Below, piece after piece: positions 1 through 10,989 of a DNA stretch of 64,000 nucleotides; within the stretch, counting starts at the first letter, position 1; every line of letters starts with the position of its first letter. A program made the translations under genes and the position numbers. This DNA is from Microcebus murinus (Eukaryota > Chordata > Mammalia > Primates > Cheirogaleidae): NCBI RefSeq assembly GCF_040939455.1, contig NC_134104.1:138854501-138918500 (forward strand). Reading direction: 5' to 3'. Below the pieces are notes generated by a model. The model was not told the origin of the DNA and made no database searches. It saw only the letters and a list, made by a program, of their open reading frames with translations.

Positions 1-103
1 AGGACATTACTAAGCTTGCTCAAGGCCACACACCTAGGAAACAGTGCTAAGATTTGAACCCTGCCCAGTCTGAGGCCAATGCCTTTAGTTCTTAACCACC
101 GTT
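1..103 (-). repeat. MIR SINE fragment, cut by window start
   Basis: The stretch reads like the reverse complement of a MIR: GCTCAAGGCCACACACCTAGGAA, then GATTTGAACCCTGCCCAGTCTGAGGCC, then GTTCTTAACCACC. These match the internal tRNA-like and core MIR segments in antisense order. It is diverged, as expected of a mammal-wide SINE. It may continue left of the window. Confidence 0.75.
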
Positions 104-530
104 TCATTTCATTAAAGAAAAGTTCACTCTAGAGAGTAGCCATCCTTCAACAGGCGCTGGGGTGGCTTTGGAAGGGAAAGCAAAGGCAGCAAGACACCGA
201 ATGCACTTTGGCATTTGAGATCATTCCTCTTAGACACATCAGCCTGCCATCCATGCTGTTCACAGCTTGAGTCGCAGTGGGGTTGTGGGAAGATGGAGCC
301 GCCATGATTGACTCATCTCTGTCCTTCATCCTTGAGTCACCCACTAAATATTAATACAATGGATTCGCTTTTATAGTGACTCATAACCACTCTTCCTCAC
401 TGCATTTTTTCTCCACTTTGGGCTCAGCCTTCATCTCCTCCTATTTAGATAACATCCACATTTCCCCCACTGGATTCTCTGAGTCAGCTCTCTCTCTTTC
501 CTCATCCAGTCTGCCTGCCCACTGCCAGAC
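104..530. other. No recognisable gene or repeat
   Basis: Unique-looking sequence. Short open frames occur on both strands, but none has a recognisable domain or supporting splice or start context. Confidence 0.5.
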
Positions 531-790
531 AAGGCTTCCTAAAAATAGTGTGTCCAACATTTCACTCCCCTGCTCAAACACCTGTGAGCCCTCTCCAGTC
601 CTCATTGGCCTAAGCTGTTTTCTGCTTTACAGTCGGTTCTCATCTCCCAGAACCAATGTCCATCCCCAGGCTGTACCTTTTTCCACCATCTGCCTCCCTT
701 GCACACCTGGCCACCTTTACCCACACTGTTACCTAAATCATACCCAAATGCCAAGGTCAAGTTCAAGTCTCACTACACCCACGAATGTTG
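530..790 (+). repeat. Possible L2 LINE 3' region, very diverged
   Basis: Phrases such as TTTCACTCCCCTGCTCAAACACC, TGCCTCCCTTGCACACCTGG and CAAGGTCAAGTTCAAGTCTCACTAC recall the pyrimidine-rich L2 3' region. An open frame of about 140 codons (376-798) covers it. Absence of stops in a C/T-rich strand explains that frame better than coding function. The assignment is weak. Confidence 0.35.
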
Positions 791-1624
791 CACTATAAAC
801 CAGATCAGGCAGTCCTCAACTTTTCTATAGATAAGAGAGCTGTTTCAGTTTGGATTATCGACAAAAGGAAAGGCTCAGACAAATTATCTGAATGCAAATA
901 CATTATTTAGAAGTTATAGGAAAACATGATAGGAGAGTGGAGAAGAAGGACAAGAGAGGAAAGGCAGCCAATAAAAGGTACATTATCAAGCCAGTCACCA
1001 CTGTGGACAACTAGAACACAATCCTGTGGGGAACAGGGGAGCCAGTATAGGAAACACATTCCAATCATCCCACCCAAGGGGTGAGAGAGTTGGAGTGCTG
1101 ATAGACCAAATATCATCAGTCATTGCCAGAGGGCTTCTCCCAGGTGTCATTAACTCCCCCTGCACTTCTGTTCTATTAGCAAAGCAAGCTCCAGTGGCAG
1201 GAGAAAGCCTTAAATTAAAGAAATACAGGTGTGCTGGAAGCAATTAAACGGAGAAGATCGACATGGTAAAAGCAAGAGAATAAGGCTGGGACCTGCCAGC
1301 ATCTGCTACAATAACCATATAGTTTACTATTCAAACCAGGGCATTGTGAGAATGAAAAGGACTGCTATTATTAATTATTTTTAGATAACAGAAAAAATTC
1401 AGCATTGTCCTAGGTCAATTAGTGTGCATGGTCTTGTATTTGTAACTGTGATTTATTTATATCTATGTTTTTCCTCCCCTCTCCACATAGATGATATGAT
1501 CTTTTAGGGTAAGTTCTGTGTGGTCTAGTTAAATGTTCTTCATTGAAGTTAGCAGGGTGCTCAAGATAGCAGATATTCTAGAAAATACCAGATGGCTGGA
1601 CCTGGGATGGAGTAGCCACCAAAA
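791..1624. other. Unique sequence, nothing assigned
   Basis: No repeat family was recognised. Overlapping short open frames on opposite strands at 907-1247 are mutual shadows and show no protein motif. Confidence 0.5.
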
Positions 1625-1815
1625 ACTTAGAGCAGGGTGCTATCCGACAGGCACAGGCTTTAAAGTCAGACAGTCCTGCATTGATACTCAAACCCCATTG
1701 ATGCACTGCTAAACTGTGATGTAGATGTGGCCCATCTATGAACTGTTTATCTCTAAAGTGAAGATGATGATAATATCTGCCTGTAGAGTTGATGAAGATC
1801 AGAGATGATCTATTT
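1625..1815 (+). repeat. MIR SINE
   Basis: Sense-strand MIR order is visible: GGCTTTAAAGTCAGACAGTCCTGCA, a decayed core, TATCTCTAAAGTGAAGATGATGATAATATCTGCC, then the GTTGATGAAGATCAGAGATGAT 3' part. Confidence 0.75.
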
Positions 1816-2820
1816 TTAAAAGCCCCTAGTGTTTAGTAAATTAAACTGCAATCGCGTTATTATTACAAATGCTATTTTTTTAAAAAATAGTGATAACATT
1901 TTTATCAATATCTCTCAGTCACATCCTTGTGACTGGTGCTGGATGTCTCTCATCTCAGCATTTTGTTTTCTTCCCTGCGGCTGTAGGCGTTTTCACATAA
2001 GCAGATGGATTGAGCCTTCATAAAATGCACTTTCAATTGTGGAGACAAGAAAGCTGGAATTGACTGGACATCCTCTAAGTCAGGATGGATATGAATTCGG
2101 AAAGGGGAAAAGATTTATCAGCACAGAAGTTGAGAGGAAAGACGCAGCAGGAGCTATTTCTTGGTCTGGCCAAAGTCAGAATCTCCAAATTTAAGTGTCA
2201 CTGTTTCCTACCACTTAAGAGGCTATGAATTCAGAGGAAAGCCACTGTAGAAAGACACCTGACTTCCCAAAAGGAGATTTCTAACACCTTCGAATAAACA
2301 GGTCTTACTTAAGCTCCTGAAATGTGTGACTAGCTCATCGCCATCACCATTGCATTTGATGTCTGTTGGGAAGGTTTTCTTTGTATTCAGGAACACACAA
2401 AAAAATAGAGTAAATAGAGGAAAGAACTTATAAGTCCAATTACTACTTCCCTGCGATTTGGAATCATAATTTTTCACTTTGCAATGAATCTTAAGAACAC
2501 AAGATTTACCCAATACTCAGAGGTAAGCAGGAGCTAAATAGGAGATAAAATAAATAGGGAGAGTGGCACACTCTCTCACCCTCCCTACCGACAACCTGCC
2601 GAGGCTGCTATCATACCACCATGTCAGGGGCCCCTAGGATATAACTTATTTATCAGTATGATACATGCACTTCATAAAAAAGTTAAGAGATAATGGCACT
2701 AAAATTTATAATAAATTATAGCAATAACTCAAAGCCTCATTGCCCAGTGAATAACAAATTTCAATGATTTTATCTATTTATATATTTCTTCTGCAGTTTA
2801 CTTCAACATTTCTAAATACT
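1816..2820. other. Unique sequence, nothing assigned
   Basis: AT-rich sequence with no recognised repeat or gene. The 96-codon minus-strand frame at 2223-2513 has no motif I recognise. Confidence 0.45.
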
Positions 2821-2824
2821 ATGT

Positions 2825-3310
2825 GTGGAAGAAATGTCTACTTCCCCCACATCCATTCTCCCATTCTTCCGTGGAAATACATACCCTAATTTCAAGCTGA
2901 GCTTATGACTTCCAAAAATATATTTTCAAGCTCCTCTTATTACTTACAGTTGTGCAATTAAATCCTGGTCAAAGGAATGTAAGTAAAAGCATTCCATATA
3001 ACTTTCAGGAAGCTTTCTTAAAAGAACCTGAAAATTATCCTTCAACTGCTTTTTTCTTCATTTTTTCTTCATTCTTGATGGCTGACATGCAGACATGATA
3101 GCTGGAACCTGGGCAACTATGTTGAACCATCAGTCTAACTTGGGAAAGGAAGCTTGTGACATCAGAACATAGAAGGAAATTGGATCACTGAAGATTTTAT
3201 GCAGCAAAGTTATCCCCCCAATTCTATTTCCTAGCTTTATGTTGAGTGAGAAAGAAATGTTTGCCCTAAGTCACTGTTATTTTATGTTTCTGTTTTTCAA
3301 AGCTAACCAA
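2825..3310 (+). repeat. Probable ancient LTR-type (MaLR/ERVL-like) remnant
   Basis: The 3' part (AAGTCACTGTTATTTTATGTTTCTGTTTTTCAAAGCTAACC) resembles the common LTR ending in which a 'taagccactg...gtttctgtta' motif precedes the terminus. Upstream, GGTCAAAGGAATGTAAGTAAAAGC fits the same type. Family and borders are uncertain. Confidence 0.35.
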
Positions 3311-5500
3311 AGTATATATTTATTGGTTTTGCTTGATTTATCAGTGTTAGAAATTATCTATAAACTATCTATAATGGTAGATAAATATTTGGTTTCCTAA
3401 ATCTCCACCCACCTCCCACTTATAAATACCTCCTTAACCTCAATATACTTCTATTATAATATTATAGCCACGTAATTTATGTACACTGCCAAACCAAGTA
3501 GTATACTATATATGTCTTCTTTTTGCACAACTTATTTTACCTAGAGTTAATAATGCCTCCTTTTGTAAAAATTTACTTAGTTTCCTCTACAGGTTATTGC
3601 TAACTCTTTCTACACTGTCCACTGGCCTCTTACTTTTCCTCACAGGGCAATGTACTAGATGATCTATCAGGTCTACTCATTTTCCAAACTCTCCCGACTG
3701 GAGGCTGTTCTCCTGCTGTCTGGGTCTGGGGCATTGCTGTCATCCCACATCTTCCTTGCACCCTCATCTAGGGGCTTTCCTCTGCCTCCCTTCTGTGTAG
3801 ACTTCTTGGTTTCCTTAACATCTATTTCCTTAATGTCCAGTGTTCCACTTTCTTGGTTTATCATTTATTGTGGAAAACTGCTTCCAGCAGCTTCCTAGAA
3901 AACGGTGCCTAAAAGGTAAATTGCAGTTAGTGTGTGTTTGCTGGGTTCAGACATGTGCATGGTCCCAGGATTTCTGCATACTTGGACCCATCAGAAGACC
4001 TGGATGAATTGATGCTCAGAGAATCTCACCTCCTTTCTCACCTTCAGGTATGACTGTGCACCGCTGCAAAAGAATGTAACCAAGGCAGGAAAGCACACCC
4101 TCCACGATGGATCTTCCCAGAGAGAGGGAAAAGGCATTACTGATGCACCTGGAAGCAAGAAATCCAGAAACTCCAGATGTTTCTCTTAGGAATGTGTTGC
4201 TTTTCAGAAAATCTGACTTTAACTCTGTTAACTTACTCCCCAAGGGCAAAAGATGTTGCATGGCACTTTTTCCTCTCATTGCCTGCAGTGATAGAATCTA
4301 AAAGCAAGTTTCCCAGAGCTCATTAGCTGTATAATTAACCACATAGTATTTTCAACTCAAAATCCTCCAGCAAAGTACAACGAAATCAGTAGATAAAACA
4401 GCCCAGCAATAACAGGGCATTCCTATTAACTTAGGGCACACGCTGGCAGGTTTGCCTCTGAGAAATCAGGAGCTCTGCTCTTCCCTTCCTCAGGACTCTC
4501 AACAGCCTTTGATTTCAGACTGCCAGTGAGCTATAGTAAGTATTGAAGAAAATCCAGCCCAGGTTTTGTGCCATTTCCTTTGCAAACTTGGATGGGTAGC
4601 TTGGAAAGTCTGTTTTGCTCCAGGTAGAAAACCAGCCATGATGAATTAATCCAATACACTTTCTTGTTTTTTAATTTAAAATTGTATCTTGAGGTGTGTT
4701 AGCTGAAGGCTCTGCAGCAGACAAACACATGAGACTTGGGAAAGCAGAGGCAGAGGCTGTTTCCCACTACTTGGCTGTCTTCAACTTAGAAAACCAGGCT
4801 AGTGACATTATTGCAGTGTAGTCTAAGCAACATCAGCTAATCAACTGAGAAATCACTCCTCAATGGATAATTAATGTAATTAATATGAATAATGAATATA
4901 ATGCAATGGATAATAATACAATTGTAATAAGGATTCTGCAAGCAGTGCTCCATCCCTAAGAATTGCATAGGGAAAGCTTTTATGTCTTTTTGGAAACCTT
5001 GGTTTCACTTCCCTGTTTTTGAAGGAGGAAACAGCAAATGGTTCTTCTCTTTGGCTTTATCTCCTCTCCTACTATTTTTCTTGCAGACCCCTCATAGCAG
5101 GGGGCTTCCTATGTGCTAAGCTGATGTTCTCCCAAATATACATCTTTTCCCCAGAAATTGAAGCAACCTGTCTTGAAAATATAGCATCACGATTATGAAA
5201 TACTTGTGAAAAAGATGGGCTTCACCCAAGGTATCTTCCCTGGAGGGGCTTTTTAGGCCTTCCATATGTTAATGTATGATAATTCTCCAGGACCTGGCTA
5301 CTGAAAATGGCATTTCCCAAACTTATTTGACCACAAAATCCTTTATTTGGGGGAGGGGAGTGGATATTTCCTTATATCTCACAGACCATTGGTCTAAGGG
5401 ATGAAGTTTAGAAAACTAAAGGGAATGCAGGCAGAGCTAGCCTTCAATGCCTCCCATCCCCAGGGTACTAAATATATTTCAGAACCAGTAACAAAGGCTT
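3311..5500. other. Mostly unique sequence; a possible hAT scrap near 5310-5400
   Basis: No genes recognised. TTTCCCAAACTTATTTGACCACAAAATCC near 5310 recalls the ends of some hAT elements but is too short to name. The 3659-3898 and 3673-3864 open frames lie opposite each other in a C/T-rich tract and carry no motif. Confidence 0.4.
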
Positions 5501-5504
5501 TGGA

Positions 5505-5680
5505 GAAACTAAGAGATGGGGTCTGAAAATTGCCTTGGCCATATCCTGGCTGCTATATCTTAGTCAGGTTACTTAACCCCTGTTAGATCTATTTCCCCAT
5601 CTGTAAAATGGGGACAATAATATTTACTCTTTGGGAGATATTTGAAAAAGATTGAATGAAATATTATATGAAAAGCCCCC
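5505..5680 (+). repeat. MIR SINE
   Basis: Clear sense-strand MIR features: CTTAGTCAGGTTACTTAACCCC, CATCTGTAAAATGGGGACAATAATATTTACT, and GATTGAATGAAATATTATATG at the 3' side. Confidence 0.85.
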
Positions 5681-5904
5681 CCCACACACACTGAATGGCT
5701 CAACCTAATTGGGCACCAACAATAGCTAACAGTCTTTCAATTTTCTTTTAAACTTCTCCATTCCTACCCACATCCATTTCACTTCATCAAGGACCTCAAT
5801 GTTACCCACCTGTTTGCTGATGTCCGAAATGCCATCTCACAGCAAGTAAAATAGATAAGACGGTGCATAAATAAACCAGGGAGAGGGTGTTACACTAACG
5901 TAGT

Positions 5905-6385
5905 GATTCTCAACTACTGGGGGAAGCAGAATTAACAGGCAAGAATGCTTTTCAAAATGTATTATCCTGGATAGAGCTGGAACCCATTCTACTAAGTGAA
6001 GTATCACAAGAATGGAAAAACAAGCACCACATGCACTCACCAGCAAATTGATATTAACTGATCAACACTTAAGTGCACATATAGTAGTAACATTCATCGG
6101 GTATCCAGCATGTGTGTGGGGGGGATGAGTATATTCACACCCATTGGGTGCGGTGTGCATTGTCTGGGGGATGGACACACTTGAACCTCTGACTCGGGAG
6201 GGGCAATGGCAACATATGTAACCTAAACATTTGTACTCCAGTAATATGCTGAAATAAAAAAAAAATTTTTTTAATGTACATTTGAAAAATACCCACACCT
6301 GAACTTTCTTATTCAGGAATTTGAGGGTGGGGCTCGGACGTCTATATTTTTAGCAGAATCTCCAGTGAATTATGATGCACCCAAA
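5905..6385 (+). repeat. MER5-type hAT element, split by an L1 insertion
   Basis: The left piece (about 5905-5955) starts GTAGTGATTCTCAACTAC. The right piece (about 6279-6385) contains TTCAGGAATTTGAGGGTGGGGCTCGGA and AGCAGAATCTCCAG, the MER5-like middle and end. Between them lies an L1 3' end. The two pieces read in the same orientation, as expected if the L1 landed inside a pre-existing non-autonomous DNA transposon. Confidence 0.6.
5961..6272 (+). mobile_element. 5'-truncated L1 (strepsirrhine lineage), 3' end only
   Basis: The sequence starts with the ORF2 C-terminal region (CTGGATAGAGCTGGAACCCATTCTACTAAGTGAAGT), passes through the G-rich 3' UTR with GTCTGGGGGATGGACACACTTGAA, and ends AATATGCTGAAATAAAAAAAAA. 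It is strongly similar to the 3' ends near 43.7 and 63.6 kb in this window. A possible short TSD (AATGTA at 5956 and 6273) brackets it. It carries no complete reading frame. Confidence 0.85.
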
Positions 6386-7049
6386 AGTTTGATGATGACC
6401 ACAAAGCTTAAAATATATCTCTGTACATCTGTTATCTATCTAGGTCTATATTTAGATAACACCTGACACTTGCGTGTGAGAAGTAGCAGGTAGAAGGGAG
6501 AAGTTAAGAAATGGAGCCTGGGAAGGAAGCTAGAACAGGATCAGAACAGAAGCTCTAACTAAGGACGATCTTTGTCTACGTCCCATTTCTCCTGAAAGTG
6601 TGCCCAGGAGGATGGCCCGATAGTGGAGAAAGAGTGTGACTAGAGGTAAGTGCAGCTTGGTGGCTTTTGAGACTTGTGCGCAGGTCCCGTCAGGCAGCCA
6701 TGCACGTGGGCTGGGTAAGTGGTTTTCCTATGGGTCCCAAAGTCACTTCCAGGTCTGATGATGCCTTCAACCGTACCTGTTACAAAAGCCTAGTGTCATA
6801 GTCACTAATCCCTTGACAAGAATGTTAGGGACCCGGGAAAATCTAGATGCTGAATTACCTATACCCTGAATTACCTGAGGTCCTCCTCGATCCTGTCTCA
6901 GAAAACGGTCAGGTTTAACAGTTCCCTCTCCCCGTGTCCTGGTAGGCTTCATGTTTCACCATCTTTTCCTTAATGGCATGAGCAAATCTGCTCCTCTATT
7001 TTGCTAAGGCAAAATTGGGATACAATCATCAATTTAAAAAAATGGTCTG

Positions 7050-7391
7050 GGGGGCAAGGTGCGGTGGTTCACGCCTGTAATCCTAGCACTCTGGGAGGCT
7101 GAGGCGGGCAGCTCACTCAAGGTCAGGAGTTCGAAACCAGCTTGAGCAAGAACAAGACCCCATCTCTACTAAAAATAGGAAGAAATTAATTGGTGAACTA
7201 AACATATATAGAGAAAAAAATTAGCGGGGCATGGTGGCGCATGCCTGTAGTCCCAGCTACTCAGGAGGCTGAGGCAGGAGGATCGCTTGAGCTCAGGAGT
7301 TTGAGGTTGCTGTGAGCTAGGCTGATGCCACGGCACTCTAGCCCAGGCAACAGAGTGAGATTCTGTCTCAAAACAAAACAAAACAAAAAAG
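7050..7391 (+). mobile_element. Alu SINE, strepsirrhine type
   Basis: A dimeric Alu. The left arm contains GGTGGTTCACGCCTGTAATCCTAGCACTCTGGGAGG, then CTACTAAAAATAGGAAGAAATTAATTGG. The extended linker AACTAAACATATATAG is typical of lemur and loris Alus. The right arm has GTGAGCTAGGCTGATGCCACGGCACTC and a CAAAACAAAACAAAA tail. Box A/B-like pol III signals lie in the left arm. TSDs are imperfect (near GGTCTGGG / GATCTGGG). Confidence 0.95.
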
Positions 7392-8011
7392 ATCTGGGAA
7401 GTGATAAATCACAAAAAGGGAAGCAAAGGAAACAAAAAGTAAGTTCACCCCTTAATTTCAGGGTTCCTGTGAGAATTTAATAATTGACAGATAGTGTCCA
7501 GCAGGACATGGCCCCCAGTCCAGTGTTTAATGAGAAAGGAACAATAGACATTATGTTTAGCTATCAGACAGTTGACATCTTCAGTATAGAGAGTATGTCC
7601 TTTACCTCTGTCAACATACAGTAAGAACTCAGTAAACTTTAGCTGGCTAACTGGATCAGTGATGCTGATTCTAGTACCAACCATCAAATCAGTGAGTTTT
7701 TATGACATGTACACTGTGTGGCCACACCATGATGGCCTCTGTATTGAAGTAGTGGTTCAAAAGAGGCAAAAGATATCATCGCAGTTTTAGGCACCTACAA
7801 TCTTGTCTGGTGAAAAAAGGTTTATATTTACTTGTGAGCATGCACGCACATGAACACACATACACTCACACATTTCACTCTGAATATTCCAGACAATACA
7901 TTATCAAAGGGAAAGTTGGGACATGAAGACACGATAGGGTAATTTGGACTAAAGAAAAATTTGTCGCGGGCTGGCATAACCTCATTAGGGAAAAGGCAGT
8001 CTCCATGAAGC

Positions 8012-8165
8012 AGTGGAAAGAACACTGGCTGTGGACTCAGGCCGCCACAGACCCAGATCTGAGGTTCCTATGATTTAACTTTAACGTCCTTTTCAGTCAA
8101 ATGAGAATAATAGTAGCTGCTGACTCAAGGGTTGTTGGGAGAACTTAAGAAGTTAGAATATAGAA
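8012..8165 (+). repeat. MIR SINE
   Basis: Sense MIR order: AACACTGGCTGTGGACTCAGG, GTCAAATGAGAATAATAGTAGCTGCTGAC, then GGGTTGTTGGGAGAACTTAAGAAG. Confidence 0.75.
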
Positions 8166-8189
8166 CAGGGTAATATCTTACAATATATT

Positions 8190-8600
8190 TTGACAAATTT
8201 TTCATTTTGTGTCCACATCCTAATCCCTGGAACCTGTCACTATGTTACCTTACATGGTAAAAAGGGCTTTGGAGATGTAATTATGTTAAGGATCTTGAGA
8301 TTAGGAGATTATCCTGGCTCTCTGAGTGGGCCCGACATAATCCCAAGGGACCTTATAAGAGGAAATGAAAAGGATTGGAGGCAGAGAAGGAGATGTGAAA
8401 ATAGAAACAAGTTGAAATGATGCAGGGCCTTGAGCCAGGGCATGTAGACAGCTTCTAGAAGCTGGCAAAAGCAAAGGAATGGCTTCTGCCCTAGACCCTC
8501 CAAAAGGAGTGCAGCCTTGATTTCAGCCTAATGAAAACCATTTTGAACTTGTCTACTCCACAACTGTAAGACAATAGTAGCAATAAGAGACTAAGGCAGG
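8190..8600 (+). repeat. MLT1-type (MaLR) LTR
   Basis: The order of motifs is that of an MLT1-type LTR: TGTCCACATCCTAATCCCTGGAACCTGT, AAGGGCTTTGGAGATGTAATTATGTTAAGGATC, GGGCCCGACATAATCCCAAGGGACCTTATAAGAGG, AGCTTCTAGAAGCTGG, then CCACAACTGTAAGACAATAG close to the 3' end. It is an old solo LTR with no internal sequence beside it. Confidence 0.65.
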
Positions 8601-8690
8601 TTTTTGTTGATCTGCTGCTTTCCAGCCATGAAGGCTAAAGCATCCATCCCTTCGGGAGGACCAGAGAACTCAGATAAGAACAGAGCATTA

Positions 8691-8913
8691 ATGTTCTAAC
8701 TCATAAATGGGAACTAAGCTATGGGTACACAGGGCCATGCAGAGTGGTACAATGGATATTGGAGACTCAAAAGGGGGAAAGAGGGAGGGAAGAAAAACTT
8801 CTTAGTGTGCAATGTACACCATTCGGGTTGTGAGTACACTAAAAACCCAGACATCAGCACTCTACAATTTATCCATGTAACCAAAAATCACTTGCACCCC
8901 AAATCTACCAACA
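8691..8913 (+). mobile_element. Older L1 3' end (primate/mammalian type)
   Basis: ATGTTCTAACTCATAAATGGGAACTAAGC matches the conserved L1 3' UTR start region. The distal part (TCCATGTAACCAAAAATCACTTGCACCCC) matches the conserved region before the poly(A). Its A-tail seems to be replaced by an oppositely oriented younger L1 end beginning at 8914. A repeated 15-mer (AAGAACAGAGCATTA) at 8676 and 9036 could be its TSD. Confidence 0.7.
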
Positions 8914-9035
8914 TTTTTTTTATTTTGATATATTATGGGGGTACAAATTTTAAGGTTTCAATAAATGCCCTTTCCCCTCTCCTCCCACAAGTCTGAATTT
9001 CCAGCATGACCATCCCCCAGATGGTGCACATCTCA
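8914..9035 (-). mobile_element. L1 3' end, strepsirrhine lineage, inserted in an older L1 tail
   Basis: The plus strand reads poly(T), then GATATATTATGGGGGTACAAATTTTAAGGTTTCAATAAATGCCC and CCATCCCCCAGATGGTGCACATCTCA. This is the exact reverse of the 3' UTR of the full-length L1 at 30195-36714. Only about 120 bp of 3' UTR is present. Confidence 0.85.
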
Positions 9036-9050
9036 AAGAACAGAGCATTA

Positions 9051-10790
9051 GATGTTCAGCTTTTTACATTCAAAATACTCTCCCAAAGCACATTCAGAAA
9101 CAATAGCTGTGAAAGCTATAACTTTCATTTTGCAAGAGCTGGGATTTTTTGAAAGAGAAAGAGGGGGGAAAAAAAAGAGAGTGATAGCTGCCTCCAGAGA
9201 TCTAAAACTTATCAACTCAAAGGATCTGAGGAAAAGGTGAGAGGATGTGTCCTGAGAGAAGTTTAGCCACCATGGGGAGGAGATAAAGCCTGGGAATAAC
9301 CTAGAGGAATATGTAAGAGGACAAGACAAAAGGTAGGATGTGTTCCTCCTGTCCCATAGGGGAAGCAGACAGGTAGATTCGTGTGAGCTGATAGAAAAAT
9401 CAGGTGGGCTGAAGGCGAATGGGCTTCCCAACTCGATTCAACAGTTCTGGGAGGAAGCCCCCTCAGAGTGTGTCCCACACCTGAGTAGGAAGGCTTATGG
9501 CATTTAGGCAGTGAGAGCCCCTGAGATAACACTCGTGGTCCCTTGTGTTCCAGTAGAGGCACCCAGGAAAAGGGCAGAGAGAGTCCATGCGTAGGAGGGG
9601 CCTGGGTACCAATGACACAGGCCCCATGACTACGGTCCATGATGTGGTCTGTGAACAGCAGCAGACACAGCAAACTTGCAGCAGGAACCAAGGCCCACAC
9701 TCCATGAACAAGAGCGAGTGAGCTCGGCTGAGGCTGGTGAGGGCAGCAGCTATGATGCCCTGTATGTTTCCCTTCGTATTCAGGCACCATCCTGAAGAGG
9801 AAAAGGGGGAAGGGGAGGACCCCTAGGAAGGGAATTTCAACTTTTAATTAACTGAGGTTAAAGCCTAAATTGATTGACCCAAAAAGAAATGAAGTTTTAA
9901 GCAGAAGAATCTGAGTTATATTAAAAACTTTTCCCCACCGCAAATAGCAAGTTTAATTTGATTATAGAGAAATAAATTGAATTGCGCTGCTATACTTGCA
10001 AGCTATGACTATGACTTTTAAGCCTGGTACATGGATGTAAAGCACCTGGTATTCAGTGCTCAGTGATATTATTTATGTCACTACCTTTCTGTGAACAAAA
10101 GAAAGGATTTGTGCAGGAAAAAGGAAAGGGAAGAAAATATTTTGTGGAAGGAACTAGAACCCATTCTTAAAGGAAATAGCAGATATCTACTGTTTTGCCT
10201 GCCTAGTTGGTTCTGCTAGCAATAGCAATAGCAATCTTTCTTTGGGGTCCACCCCCTTCCCTATTCTCTCCATGTGATTTAAATAAGCTGATCTCATCTC
10301 TAGCGCTGAGACTGGGCACATTACCAAGGCCTGGTCATTTCAAATACTCTAGCCCTGTGTTCACTGTAGTCAATTCAAGGAAAGAGATAGAACCCAAGTT
10401 TTATTCCAGCTAGGAATTCCCAAGGCTTTTCTTGGCACCATTTAGCATCAGGTTCTCTTTCTGTTGGGGTTGATAAGCTGAAAATATGTAAAAAAGCCTG
10501 GAATTCTGCTCTATCTTGCCAGGATAAGGGAGATCATGCCTGAAATTAAAGCCAATGCAGCCAATGCAGAAAAAGAAGAATTAGGAGATTTAGACAGAAA
10601 GATACCAGAAAGCATAATTTGTGCACCTGGATCCATTCATGTTTGAATCCTTTTTTGCTTAAACAAATTATGTTCTTTCACTAGCAAATATAGCACCCTG
10701 AATAAAACATACAGGTATGCACTTGCTATGTTCTTAAGACAACAAGGAACTAAGCCTAGCTAGAAAGCAGTATCCAAGGTGAATGATGCT
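9051..10790. other. No recognised repeat; overlapping minus-strand open frames
   Basis: Minus-strand frames of 127 (9048-9431), 175 (9263-9790) and 82 (9463-9711) codons overlap here. The 175-codon frame has no domain that I recognise and no clear splice sites. The plus strand is purine-rich, so its complement has few stops, which is enough to explain the frames. A remnant of a gene or retroelement cannot be excluded. Confidence 0.4.
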
Positions 10791-10799
10791 ATCAGAAAA

Positions 10800-10985
10800 G
10801 CTGGAGAGGTAGAGTGGCAAACACCATGAAAGCTCTTGAATGCCAAGTTCAGTGGTTTATTTGATTTTGCTCCAATAAGCAGTAGACAACCAGAGCACAA
10901 TTGAGGAAAGAAGTGACATAATGAAAAGATTAATTGGGGGGATATTGGCCTGGCAGCTACTCCAGGACTGATTAAAGGAGGGGAT
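10800..10985 (-). repeat. Possible L2-like or other mammal-wide repeat remnant
   Basis: CATGAAAGCTCTTGAATGCCAAGTTCAGTGG followed by GAAAGAAGTGACATAATGAAAAGATT recalls a widespread mammalian repeat ('...ggccttg...aggagtgacatgatcagatt'). I cannot name the family with confidence. Confidence 0.3.
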
Positions 10986-10989
10986 CTTC

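Noticed and set aside
376..798. 140-codon plus-strand open frame
   Set aside because: No start-proximal signal or domain; sequence is C/T-rich and looks L2-like.
9263..9790. 175-codon minus-strand open frame
   Set aside because: No recognisable domain, overlapping frames on the same strand, and a composition (purine-rich opposite strand) that lowers stop frequency. No splice or promoter evidence.
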